Assembly: GCA_963717385.1 (NCBI GenBank)
Contig: CAVQWE010000005.1
Coordinates: 62,001-126,000, forward strand
DNA from: Sva-07 sp963717385
GTDB lineage: Bacteria > Actinomycetota > Acidimicrobiia > Acidimicrobiales > Ilumatobacteraceae
Direction of reading: 5' to 3'
DNA length: 64,000 nucleotides
This document shows, one piece after another, positions 1 through 10,166 of the stretch. Under the pieces are notes generated by a model. That model saw nothing but the letters and a program-made list of their open reading frames with translations. It did not search any database and was not told the origin of the DNA. The position numbers and the translations under genes are program-made. The stretch's first letter is position 1; each line of letters begins with the position of its first letter.

Positions 1-217
1 TGCGGGCGGCCTACACAGACATCGATTGCTGAATGTTTTGGTGATCGAAATGCCTCTCGATCACGGCCATGCAATGCTATGGGCGCCGGTGCGGGCTTCC
101 AACACGCGTCCATCTCGTTTCGCGCGGCGCGCTGACGGCTCGTCCGATGGCGTGTCGTCCACGACGGAGCCCCGCGCCAGAGCCCCGCTCCACCATGCGG
201 TCTGGTAGCATGTTTTC

Positions 218-1303
218 GTGCAGTTTGATGATACGCCTTTCCCTCATCAGGGCCCGTTGGCGCCAGATCAGGTGGGTGGTCGTTCGGAGTTGATCGCCGA
301 CCTGATCGAACGGATCACGGCTCGGCGCATGACAGCGCTGCTCGGCCCGCGTCGATTCGGCAAGACCAGCGTGCTCGGCGCCGTCGCAGCGCGCCTCGAG
401 GAGGCCGGCACCTCGGTGATTCGGCTCGACCTCTACGAGACCCGCTCGAGCGCCGACCTCGTGGTACGCCTCGATCGAGCACTTGCCGCCAGCAAGGGTC
501 GCGTCGGCTCACGACTCGCATCGCTGGCGGTCGGCAGTTCGATCAACCTCGGCGTGTTGAAGCTGGAGTTCGCGAGGCCACCAGCGCAGCGGCCCGATGC
601 CGACGCGTCGCTCGACCTGCTCCTCGAGCTCCTGGTCGAAGCGGCAGCGGAGGAACCGACGCTGTTGGTCCTCGACGAGTTCACCGGCATCAACGGCGTC
701 ACCGGCGCAGCAGGGTTGCTGCGCACCAAGCTGCAGCACCACGTCCAGGAGATCGGGGTGTTGTTCGCCGGGTCGGAACCCTCTGCGATGGCGGCGATGT
801 TCACCGACCAGTCCCAGCCGTTCTACGCACAGGCCGACATCATCGAGATCCAACCGTTCACCCTGGCCGAACTCGCCGACATCGTCGACGACGGATTCAC
901 TCGGACGGATCGACGCAGCGACGGCCTGCCCGGACTCGTGCATCACACGACCGGCGGCCACCCCTACCGAGCGATGCAACTCGCCGACGCGGCGTGGTTG
1001 CGCACCGCACCAGGCGGCTCCGGCGAGGCAGCGTGGGCCGATGCGCGCCAGGCGGTGCGACGCAGCATCGCGCCGGGCATCGAGGTGCTCTTCAGCACAT
1101 TCAGCCACGCCGAACAGGTGGTCCTGCGCGCTCTCGCGACCGGTCGACCGCTCTTCGGCGGCACCTTGGAGCTGTTCGGGGCATCCTCGGGCGCCGTGCA
1201 GTCCGCCCGCGACCGGCTCATCGGCAACGGCACGGTGACCCGCGACCTCGCGATCGTCGACCCGCTGCTGGCCGACTGGATCCGCACCACGCTGCCCTTG
1301 TGA
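218..1303 (+). CDS. AAA/STAND-type ATPase, archaeal-ATPase-like
   Basis: This encodes 361 residues from a GTG start. A Walker A motif, GPRRFGKTS, lies near residue 43 and a Walker B-like TLLVLDEF near residue 148, so it should bind and hydrolyse ATP. The layout of an N-terminal P-loop domain followed by a helical and winged-helix-like C-terminus resembles the archaeal ATPase/STAND group, whose members often act in signalling or nucleic-acid processes. No partner gene is visible. The neighbour downstream is convergent, ending only 27 bases away. The specific function is unknown. The P-loop call is firm; the subfamily is inference. Confidence 0.75.
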   Translation: MQFDDTPFPHQGPLAPDQVGGRSELIADLIERITARRMTALLGPRRFGKTSVLGAVAARLEEAGTSVIRLDLYETRSSADLVVRLDRALAASKGRVGSRLASLAVGSSINLGVLKLEFARPPAQRPDADASLDLLLELLVEAAAEEPTLLVLDEFTGINGVTGAAGLLRTKLQHHVQEIGVLFAGSEPSAMAAMFTDQSQPFYAQADIIEIQPFTLAELADIVDDGFTRTDRRSDGLPGLVHHTTGGHPYRAMQLADAAWLRTAPGGSGEAAWADARQAVRRSIAPGIEVLFSTFSHAEQVVLRALATGRPLFGGTLELFGASSGAVQSARDRLIGNGTVTRDLAIVDPLLADWIRTTLPL

Positions 1304-1330
1304 TCGGCGCCGTGTGGGTCCGGTGCAACG

Positions 1331-2530
1331 TCAGGGAAACCGGGCCGCCAGCCAGTCGGCGACGTGGGCCATCGCTTCGGGGCGGTGTCCCTCGAGGTAG
1401 TGCGGCGCGCCGGGCATCTCGATGTAGGTGACGTCGTCGGCGCCGGCTGCGTCGACGATCTCCTTGGCCTGCCACACCCTGATCTCGGTGTCGGCGGTCG
1501 GATGGACCAGCAGCGTCGGCACGGTCACGTTCGGCATCGTGTCGGCGAGCTTGGCGCCGCTCGACAGGCCCGACCACGTGCTCAACCAGCCCCGAGCGGT
1601 CATCGTGCGGGCGAGCCCACCGCGGCCGTAGTTGGCGTCGAACGGGTCGGGGAACGCGAACAGCGAACCCATCGGACGGTCGTCGGGGTCGATCGACAGA
1701 TCGAGGTAGGCAGGATCGGCCAGCGTGCGGTAGATCGTGAGGTACTTGGTGAACACCGCACGGCGACGCAGTTCGCGCCAGCGGGCGGGATCAGCAGCGC
1801 TGTCGACGCCACGCAGTTCGGGCACGACCTCGAGCGAGTCGGCGATCGATGCCTTGGCGATCGCGTCGATGCGTGCCACACGCTCGACCTGAGCCGTCCG
1901 ATACCTCTCGACCCATGCCGGGTCGTACGAGCACGGTTCTGGCCACGGCCGCCAGCCGTTGTCGGGGTGATACATGTCGAGCTCGGGCACGGTCGAGAAC
2001 GGATCGTGCTCGTCGGCCACCGACGGGTCGATCACCTGCAGCATGAACACGCCCTCACCGGGGTGGGCTGCCATGCCGACCCAGCCGTCGCCGATGCCCA
2101 ACTCCGCGTTGGCCATCGCCATCAACGACCCTCCACCCGAGTTGCCGAGCAGCACCACCGCCTCGGCACCGCGCCGGACCATCTCGTCGTGGGCAGTCTG
2201 CACGTCGGTGATGCAGGCCTCGTGCAGACAGTCGGTGTCGTTGTTCATGTAGCGCGTGCCGAAGCCGAGGACTGCGTATCCAGCTGCGGCGAGGAGCGGA
2301 CAGGCGTAGTGCACGCTGAAGTCGCCACGCGGATGCGACAGGATCACCGCCGTCTTCCAGGGAGTTCCGATCGGCGGCGTCCACAGGACTCCCCGCACGA
2401 GCGCCCCGTCGGGCGACACCAGCCGAACCGGCTCTCGCTGCACCGCCACACCGGGATCGTCCTCGGGCAGTGGCCAGTATCCGAGCCCGAACGGTCGAGC
2501 ACCACCGAGCATCACGTCGAGCGATTCCAT
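1331..2530 (-). CDS. Alpha/beta hydrolase
   Basis: The gene encodes 399 residues, counted from the ATG that begins MESLDVMLGG. The same frame stays open upstream, but those residues look like shadow coding. The nucleophile elbow GNSGGGS sits near residue 137, and the catalytic His is probably in GAPHYLEGH near the C-terminus, with an Asp in HPTADTEI. This is the serine hydrolase fold; the substrate is not predictable. No signal peptide is seen, so it is probably cytoplasmic. A 42-bp inverted repeat lies 43 bases upstream of the start and may carry its control site. Confidence 0.8.
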   Translation of the reverse strand: MESLDVMLGGARPFGLGYWPLPEDDPGVAVQREPVRLVSPDGALVRGVLWTPPIGTPWKTAVILSHPRGDFSVHYACPLLAAAGYAVLGFGTRYMNNDTDCLHEACITDVQTAHDEMVRRGAEAVVLLGNSGGGSLMAMANAELGIGDGWVGMAAHPGEGVFMLQVIDPSVADEHDPFSTVPELDMYHPDNGWRPWPEPCSYDPAWVERYRTAQVERVARIDAIAKASIADSLEVVPELRGVDSAADPARWRELRRRAVFTKYLTIYRTLADPAYLDLSIDPDDRPMGSLFAFPDPFDANYGRGGLARTMTARGWLSTWSGLSSGAKLADTMPNVTVPTLLVHPTADTEIRVWQAKEIVDAAGADDVTYIEMPGAPHYLEGHRPEAMAHVADWLAARFP

Positions 2531-2572
2531 GCCGGCAACGTATGCGACCGGCAGTCCCCCAGTCACCGGGGA

Positions 2573-2614
2573 GCGATGAGCGAACGGACCACAGACGGCC
2601 ACTCGGCTCATCGC
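2573..2614. repeat. 42-bp inverted repeat, copy 1 (12-bp arms, 18-nt spacer)
   Basis: Arms GCGATGAGCGAA and TCGGCTCATCGC (one mismatched pair) flank an 18-nt spacer. It lies between the htrA stop and the hydrolase start, 43 bases before that start. The same architecture recurs at 10084-10125 and 13194-13235. It could be a regulator site or a hairpin. Confidence 0.7.
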
Positions 2615-2636
2615 CCGGGCCGACCGTCCTGGCGAC

Positions 2637-3799
2637 TCAGTCCTCGGGGCGCTCGACGAGCGTGACGGTGAGGTCGATCGGTTCACCGTTGCGCAGGATC
2701 GTGAGCGTCGTCGAGTCGCCGGGCCCGAGGTCGCGGATCGCAGCGATCAGGCCGGTGCTGCCGTCGATCGGTGCTCCATCGGAGGCGACGACGAGATCGC
2801 CCGCTTCGATTCCGGCCTCCGAAGCGGGGGTGTCGTCCTGCACGGCCGAGATCACGGCGCCTTGACCGCCGTCACGTCGTTCCGCGAGCTCGACGCCGAG
2901 GTAGCCCTCCGAACGGGGGTCGCCGCCGGCCTGTTCGCGGAGCGCTTCGATCACCGGGAGCGCTTCACGCGCGCTGATCGCAAAACCGACATTGGTGGCC
3001 GCCGAGGTCGCGGTGTCGCGGGCGACGGCGGTGTTGATGCCGACGACCTCGCCACGAGCATTGACCAACGGTCCACCGGAGTTGCCCGAGGAGATCGCGG
3101 CATCGGTCTGGATGAGGCCGTCGAGGAAGGCTCCCTCGGTGCCGATGGTGCGATCGAGCGCCGACACGATGCCGAGCGTCACCGACGGGTCACCGTCGAG
3201 GCCGAGTGCGAAGCCGATCGCCACCACTTCGTCACCGATGCGAACGCTGCCCGGGTCGGCGAACACCGCCGCGTCGAAGCCGTCACCGCTCATGCGTAGA
3301 AGTGCCAGGTCGTTGCCGGGGTCGGCGGCGAGCAGCCGTGCTTCCCGAGGCTCGGTCTCGCCGGCCAACCGGACACGGATCTCGGTGGCGCCTTCGACGA
3401 CGTGGGCGTTGGTGAGGATCTCGCCGTCGGAGGAGACGATCACACCGGTGCCGGTCGACTGGCCCTGACCGAACTGGCTGTCGATGTCGGCGCTGATCGT
3501 GACGACCGACGGCGCCATGTGATCGATGACCTTGGCGACATCGAGACGACCTTCGATCGGGCCCGCTCGGATCGGACACGTTGATCGGTTCATCGCTGGC
3601 GCTCTGAGGCGGCGAGTCGATCCAGTCGGAGAGCTGGTTGCCCGACGAGCGCACCGGTGAGCCCGGCGATCCAGGCGACCACGCCGACCGCCACGATGAG
3701 GCCGAAATTCCGGCGCTGACGGCGCTGTCGGCCACCTTTGGCGCGAGGTGCTGGCAGGCCGGGGCTGGCACCGGGGGCCGGGGGCGGCAGCGAAGTCAT
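2637..3799 (-). CDS. HtrA/DegP-type serine protease with PDZ domain (frame-disrupted)
   Basis: This is a membrane-anchored S1C protease for envelope protein quality control. The N-terminus begins MTSLPPPAPG and has a basic stretch, then a membrane segment near residues 31-51. The protease domain shows TNAHVV (catalytic His), GNDLALL (Asp) and SSGNSGGP (Ser), followed by one PDZ domain with EGYLGVEL. The frame changes twice in the linker after the membrane segment, near 3640 and 3565, and the protease and PDZ parts are then intact. Both frames encode plausible linker sequence, so the gene is probably whole in the organism and interrupted here by indels. It stands alone downstream of the rpsJ terminator. 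Confidence 0.85.
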
Positions 3800-3884
3800 G
3801 TGACGTGTCTATCTTCGATCGCCGATCACGCAGCTGACCCAGCGCTGAGGTTCCCACCGAGTTCACACATTCAGCCCAACGCGA

Positions 3885-3910
3885 ACGGGCGGGCCCGAAG
3901 GCCCGCCCGT
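3885..3910 (-). terminator. Strong hairpin terminator after rpsJ
   Basis: A perfect 11-bp GC-rich stem with a 4-nt loop lies 72 bases downstream of the rpsJ stop. It has no U-tract, as is usual for actinobacterial terminators. It ends the rpsL-rpsG-fusA-tuf-rpsJ transcription unit. Confidence 0.75.
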
Positions 3911-3981
3911 CTCGCGAATTCAGTGGTCTGTACGGATCTGGTTGCGCACTGCGCAACCGATGCCGCTCAGAGCGGATGGGA

Positions 3982-4296
3982 TCAGCCGTTCTGGATCTTG
4001 ATTTCGATGTCGACACCGGCCGGCAGCTCGATGCGCTGCAGGCTGTCGATGGTCTTGCCGTTCGGGTTCACGATGTCGATGAGGCGCTTGTGCACCCGCA
4101 TCTCGAAGTGCTCCCGGCTGTCCTTGTCGACGTGCGGGCCACGGATGACCGTGTAGCGGTGCTTGTCGGTGGGCAGTGGGATCGGGCCACGAACGGTGGC
4201 GTCGGTGCGGGTGACCGTTTCGACGATCTTCTTCGTCGACTGGTCGATGATCTCGTGATCGAACGCCTTGAGGCGGATTCTGATGCTCTGTGCCAT
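3982..4296 (-). CDS. rpsJ: 30S ribosomal protein S10
   Basis: This encodes 104 residues, beginning MAQSIRIRLKAFDHEIID and containing the family sequence RGPIPLPT, which is full length for S10. The protein binds the 3' domain of 16S rRNA in the 30S head and also joins NusB in antitermination. It is the last gene of the str-type cluster, 14 bases after tuf. In many bacteria rpsJ opens the S10 operon (rplC, rplD and so on), but here a terminator and an htrA gene follow, so the S10 operon is not attached. Confidence 0.97.
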   Translation of the reverse strand: MAQSIRIRLKAFDHEIIDQSTKKIVETVTRTDATVRGPIPLPTDKHRYTVIRGPHVDKDSREHFEMRVHKRLIDIVNPNGKTIDSLQRIELPAGVDIEIKIQNG

Positions 4297-4310
4297 GTGT
4301 CAGTACCCGA

Positions 4311-5497
4311 TCACTTCAGGATCTTGGTGACGCGGCCGGCACCAACAGTGCGGCCACCCTCACGAATAGCGAAACGGAGACCCTCGTCCATCGCGATCGG
4401 CTTACCCAACTGCACCGTGATCTCCACGTTGTCACCAGGCATCACCATCTCCGTCCCAGACGGCAACTCGATCGTGCCAGTCACATCCGTCGTCCGGAAG
4501 AAGAACTGCGGACGATAATTGTTGAAGAACGGCTTGTGACGGCCACCCTCGTCCTTGCTCAACACATACACCTGACCCTCGAAATCAGTGTGCGGCGTGA
4601 TGCTGCCCGGCTTGCAGAGCACCTGACCACGCTCCACATCCTCCTTGCCCGTACCACGCAACAACGCACCAATGTTGTCACCCGCCTGGCCCTCATCGAG
4701 CAACTTACGGAACATCTCAACACCCGTACACGTCGTCTTCTGCGTATCACGCAAACCAACGATCTCGATCTCATCACCAGTGTGAATGATGCCCTGCTCG
4801 ACCTTGCCCGTCACCACAGTGCCACGACCCGTGATCGTGAACACATCCTCGATCGGCATCAAGAACGGCTTGTCCAACTCACGCACCGGCTCCGGAATGA
4901 AGCTGTCAACAGCAGCCATCAACTCCATGATCTTCTCCTGCCACTCAGCATCACCCTCGAGCGCCTTGAGAGCGCCGAGACCTGCATGACCGGAGTGTCA
5001 TCACCAGGGAACTCATACTCGTTCAACAAATCACGAACCTCGAGCTCGACGAGCTCGATGAGCTCTTCGTCATCAACCATGTCCGCCTTGTTCAACGCCA
5101 CGATGATCGACGGCACACCAACCTGACGGGCCAACAACACATGCTCACGCGTCTGCGGCATCGGACCATCAGTCGCCGCAACCACCAAAATCGCACCATC
5201 AACCTGCGCAGCACCAGTGATCATGTTCTTGATGTAGTCAGCATGACCCGGCATGTCCACATGCGCATAGTGACGATTCTCCGTCTCATACTCAATATGC
5301 GAAATCGAGATCGTGATACCACGCGCCTTCTCCTCCGGCGCCTTGTCAATCCCCTCGAAATCAGTGAACTCAGCCAACCCACGCTCCGACAACGTCTTCG
5401 AAATCGCCGCCGTCAACGTCGTCTTCCCATGGTCAATATGACCCATCGTGCCAATATTCACATGCGGCTTGTTGCGCTCGAACTTCTGCTTGCTCAT
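4311..5497 (-). CDS. tuf: Elongation factor Tu, copy 1 (frame-disrupted)
   Basis: This copy delivers aminoacyl-tRNA to the ribosome as a GTPase. It is nearly identical in DNA to the intact copy at 25339-26523. The N-terminal part (start MSKQKFERNK, P-loop GHIDHGKT) runs to about 4965, and the rest continues in another frame. Compared with the intact copy, a CT dinucleotide is duplicated in the codons for VSALKALE near 4974, giving CTCTC where CTC is expected. Local differences cluster at this point, including a Val-to-Met change two codons upstream. It lies between fusA and rpsJ, the normal str-operon place. Either the break is an assembly artefact at a repeat, or this copy is decaying while the other supplies EF-Tu. 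Confidence 0.93.
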
Positions 5498-5581
5498 GAT
5501 GCGTGCGACTCCAATGTCGTTTCGTTGTCTGAATTGTGGGTTGTCAAAGAACTGAGGTGTTCAACGGGTGGTTCCGGGCGA

Positions 5582-7690
<2,109 letters not shown>

Positions 7691-7838
7691 CTCTACTACT
7701 TCCGTGTCAAAGGGCGACTGGGGGGTCGTGATCTGTCTGACTGATCTCGGTGATGTGTTGCGCACGTCGGCGCAAGCACGGCAGTCGAGTGTATCGGCCG
7801 CTCGACGACCCCCACCGCGACGTGACGGGTGTTTCGGC

Positions 7839-8413
7839 TCAGCAGTTGGCGACGACTTCGCCGTCGACGGCATCCCCGATCAGGTCGGGACCGGGCAGGA
7901 AACTTCCCGTTCCACGAATTGTGGAGCCATCGAGGGTGAGTTCGACGGGTTGGCCGAACATCGAACTCGCTTCCCACAGCGTCTCGAAGTCGCCGTCGTA
8001 GACCGAGATCGACGCGACGCCGGTGATCGTGCCCTCGTCGCCGAACTGGGTGATGTCGAGGCCGGGGTCGTCGTAGGAGGTCGCGGTGAACAAGATCTCC
8101 GACCCGGCGGCCATCTGAGGCTCGAGCGAACACAGCACGGTGGCGAATTCGAAGGTCTCGCCGTTCGCCAGGTCAAGCGTGGCCCCCCCGCCACCAGATG
8201 GCGGGGCATCGCTCGGTTCGTCGGGTCGGTGTCGGTGTCGGCGTCGGCGTCGGCTGCAGCGGATGTGGCTTCGTCGTCAGCGGTCGACTCGGCTTCGTCC
8301 ACGGCAGTCGTTCGAGGGGCGTCGTCGGACGAGTCACCGTCGCTTCCGCACGCGGCGACGGCGACGAGCAGTGGAACCAGAGGAGCAGTCGGGTTGCGTA
8401 GCCATGGCGCCAT
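7839..8413 (-). CDS. Putative lipoprotein (frame-disrupted at a G7 run)
   Basis: The N-terminus starts MAPWLRNPTA, has a hydrophobic core and then a lipobox ending AVAACG, so Cys21 should be lipidated. A Ser/Asp/Ala/Thr-rich linker follows. The frame changes at a run of seven G (minus strand) near 8178-8184; adding one G restores the reading to a compact domain with ATLDLANGETFEF and the ending EVVANC. Two Cys in that domain may form a disulphide. I recognise no family. It sits between the CBS gene and fusA on the same strand. The homopolymer points to a sequencing indel, although real slippage cannot be excluded. Confidence 0.7.
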
Positions 8414-8457
8414 GGTTCCGCACTGCGCGCACCTGGTTGGCCCACTCGTCGAGCGGC

Positions 8458-8891
8458 TCAGCGCGCCTGGATGTAGTCGTGCAATTGGTTGTTCTCGATT
8501 TCGAGCTGGCCGACCCTCGCCTTGACGACGTCGCCGATCGAGATGATGCCGGCCAGATTCCCGTCGTCGTCGACGACGGGGAGATGACGTATGCGGCGAT
8601 CGGTCATCATCGCCATCATCTGATCGATCGTGTCGTCACCGCGACACGTCGTGACCGAGGTCGACATCGCTGACGACACGTCGTGGCCGAGTGTGGATGC
8701 GCCGTGGGCTGCGAGTGCTCGTACGACGTCACGTTCGGAGATGATTCCGTCGATCGTGCGACCGTCGCGACTGACCACCAATGCACCGACGCCGTGGTCG
8801 CGCAACGACGCCGTGGCGTCTCCGAGCGAGCCGTTGGCGCGATCGTGGCGACCGCTGTTCCCTTGACCTTCAAGATGTTGTGGACGTGCAT
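8458..8891 (-). CDS. CBS-domain pair protein (frame-disrupted)
   Basis: This encodes about 144 residues, starting MHVHNILKVKGTAVATIAP. Two CBS motifs are visible: HGVGALVVSRDG...GIISERDVVRAL and a second ending RHLPVVDDDGNLAGIISIGD. Such paired CBS domains bind adenine nucleotides or SAM and report energy status. The frame changes near 8830, between TIAP and the segment LGDATASLRDHG. The C-terminal tail is a short helix. It lies between rpsG and the lipoprotein gene on the same strand, an odd place for it. The target protein is unknown. Confidence 0.82.
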
Positions 8892-8967
8892 CGGTTCCCC
8901 TCCCGAGTCGATGGAGAACACACTAGTGCATTTGTGAAGGGCAGGATCTCAGGCGCTCGAAAACGCC

Positions 8968-8995
8968 GGAACCCGGAGCCGAAGCCCCGGGTTCC
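8968..8995 (-). terminator. Hairpin after rpsG
   Basis: A 9-bp stem (GGAACCCGG with CCGGGTTCC) begins about 50 bases beyond the rpsG stop on the minus strand. It probably ends or attenuates the rpsL-rpsG transcript before the CBS gene, which would leave fusA-tuf-rpsJ needing another promoter. Confidence 0.65.
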
Positions 8996-9047
8996 GATGC
9001 GATTCAGGTGTCCGACAGACGCCGGACGACAACTCAACAGCGCTGGT

Positions 9048-9524
9048 TCACCAGCGGTAGTGGGCGAATGCCTTGTTCGACTCGGCCATCTTCTGGATGT
9101 CGTCGCGCTTCTTCATCGCGGCACCCAATCCGTTGGCGGCGTCCATCAGTTCGTTGGCGAGGCACTCGGCCATCGTCTTCTCCCGACGGTTGCGGGCGTA
9201 GTCGACCGTCCAGCGGATCGCCAGGGTGGTCGCACGTCGAGGACGAACCTCGACGGGAACCTGATAGGTGGCACCACCGACGCGGCGGCTGCGCACCTCG
9301 AGCGGCGGCTTGACGTTCTCGATCGCACGCTTGACGGTGTCGATCGCCATGTCGTCGCCTTCGAGACGACTCTGGATGATCTCCATTGCGTCGTACACGA
9401 TCTTCTCGGCGACCGTGCGCTTGCCGTGCAACATCACCTTGTTGGTGATCTGGGTGACGAGCTGCGACTTGTGGATGGGATCCGCGACGAGTTCGCGGCG
9501 GGGAGCAGGACCTTTACGTGGCAT
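9048..9524 (-). CDS. rpsG: 30S ribosomal protein S7
   Basis: This encodes 158 residues, starting MPRKGPAPRRE and ending FAHYRW, close to the usual 156. S7 nucleates assembly of the 30S head and contacts tRNA at the E site. The family sequence RVGGATYQVP is present. It follows rpsL by 6 bases, so the two genes are co-transcribed. In most bacteria fusA follows directly; here a hairpin and two unrelated genes intervene. Confidence 0.97.
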   Translation of the reverse strand: MPRKGPAPRRELVADPIHKSQLVTQITNKVMLHGKRTVAEKIVYDAMEIIQSRLEGDDMAIDTVKRAIENVKPPLEVRSRRVGGATYQVPVEVRPRRATTLAIRWTVDYARNRREKTMAECLANELMDAANGLGAAMKKRDDIQKMAESNKAFAHYRW

Positions 9525-9530
9525 CTCGGG

Positions 9531-9902
9531 TCACTTCTCCTTCTTGGCGCCGTAACGGCTGCGGGACTGCTTGCGGTTCTTGACGCCGACGGCGTCGAGG
9601 GCTCCGCGGATGATCTTGTAGCGCACGCCCGGGAGGTCGCGGACACGACCGCCACGCACGAGCACGATCGAGTGCTCCTGCAGGTTGTGGCCTTCGCCGG
9701 GGATGTAGGCGGTGACTTCGATACCCGAGTTCAGGCGGACACGAGCAACCTTGCGCAGGGCCGAGTTCGGCTTCTTCGGGGTGGTGGTGTACACGCGGGT
9801 GCACACGCCGCGGCGCTGGGGTGAACCCTTGAGCGCCGGGGTCTTGCTCTTGGTGACTTTCGAGCTGCGACCTTGACGGACGAGCTGTTGAATTGTTGGC
9901 AC
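9531..9902 (-). CDS. rpsL: 30S ribosomal protein S12
   Basis: This encodes 123 residues from a GTG start (VPTIQQLVRQG), chosen because it matches the S12 N-terminus exactly. S12 sits at the decoding centre. The segment TTTPKKPNSALRK keeps Lys43. The loop reads RGGRVRDLPG, so residue 88 (M. tuberculosis numbering) is Arg (codon CGC) where Lys is usual. K88R is a classical streptomycin-resistance change in M. tuberculosis. The gene heads the rpsL-rpsG unit. Its 264-base upstream region is shared with the divergent transporter gene. Confidence 0.97.
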   Translation of the reverse strand: MPTIQQLVRQGRSSKVTKSKTPALKGSPQRRGVCTRVYTTTPKKPNSALRKVARVRLNSGIEVTAYIPGEGHNLQEHSIVLVRGGRVRDLPGVRYKIIRGALDAVGVKNRKQSRSRYGAKKEK

Positions 9903-10083
9903 GAATGAAACCTCGTTCGTTTGGTCGTGTCGGCAGCAGCAGCAGAGCGGTCGACATGTGGTGAGTTGGACGAAATCGCGGGTTGCGACCCGCCCGCCAT
10001 ACACCGAGCACGCCACACGACGAACCCGATGAGAGGACCCTGCAAGGCTACGGTCGCCGCTCGTCACGCGCAACCGTCACCAG

Positions 10084-10125
10084 GCGATGAGCGAACACCC
10101 CAGATCTGCGTCATTCGCTCATCGC
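10084..10125. repeat. 42-bp inverted repeat, copy 2 (12-bp arms, 18-nt spacer)
   Basis: Perfect arms GCGATGAGCGAA and TTCGCTCATCGC flank an 18-nt spacer. The element lies between the divergent rpsL and transporter genes, 42 bases upstream of the transporter start. No gene ends here, so it is unlikely to be a terminator. Confidence 0.75.
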
Positions 10126-10166
10126 GTTGGGGCCCACGGGGCGCGCGTTGGTGCTAGACCGAAGCG

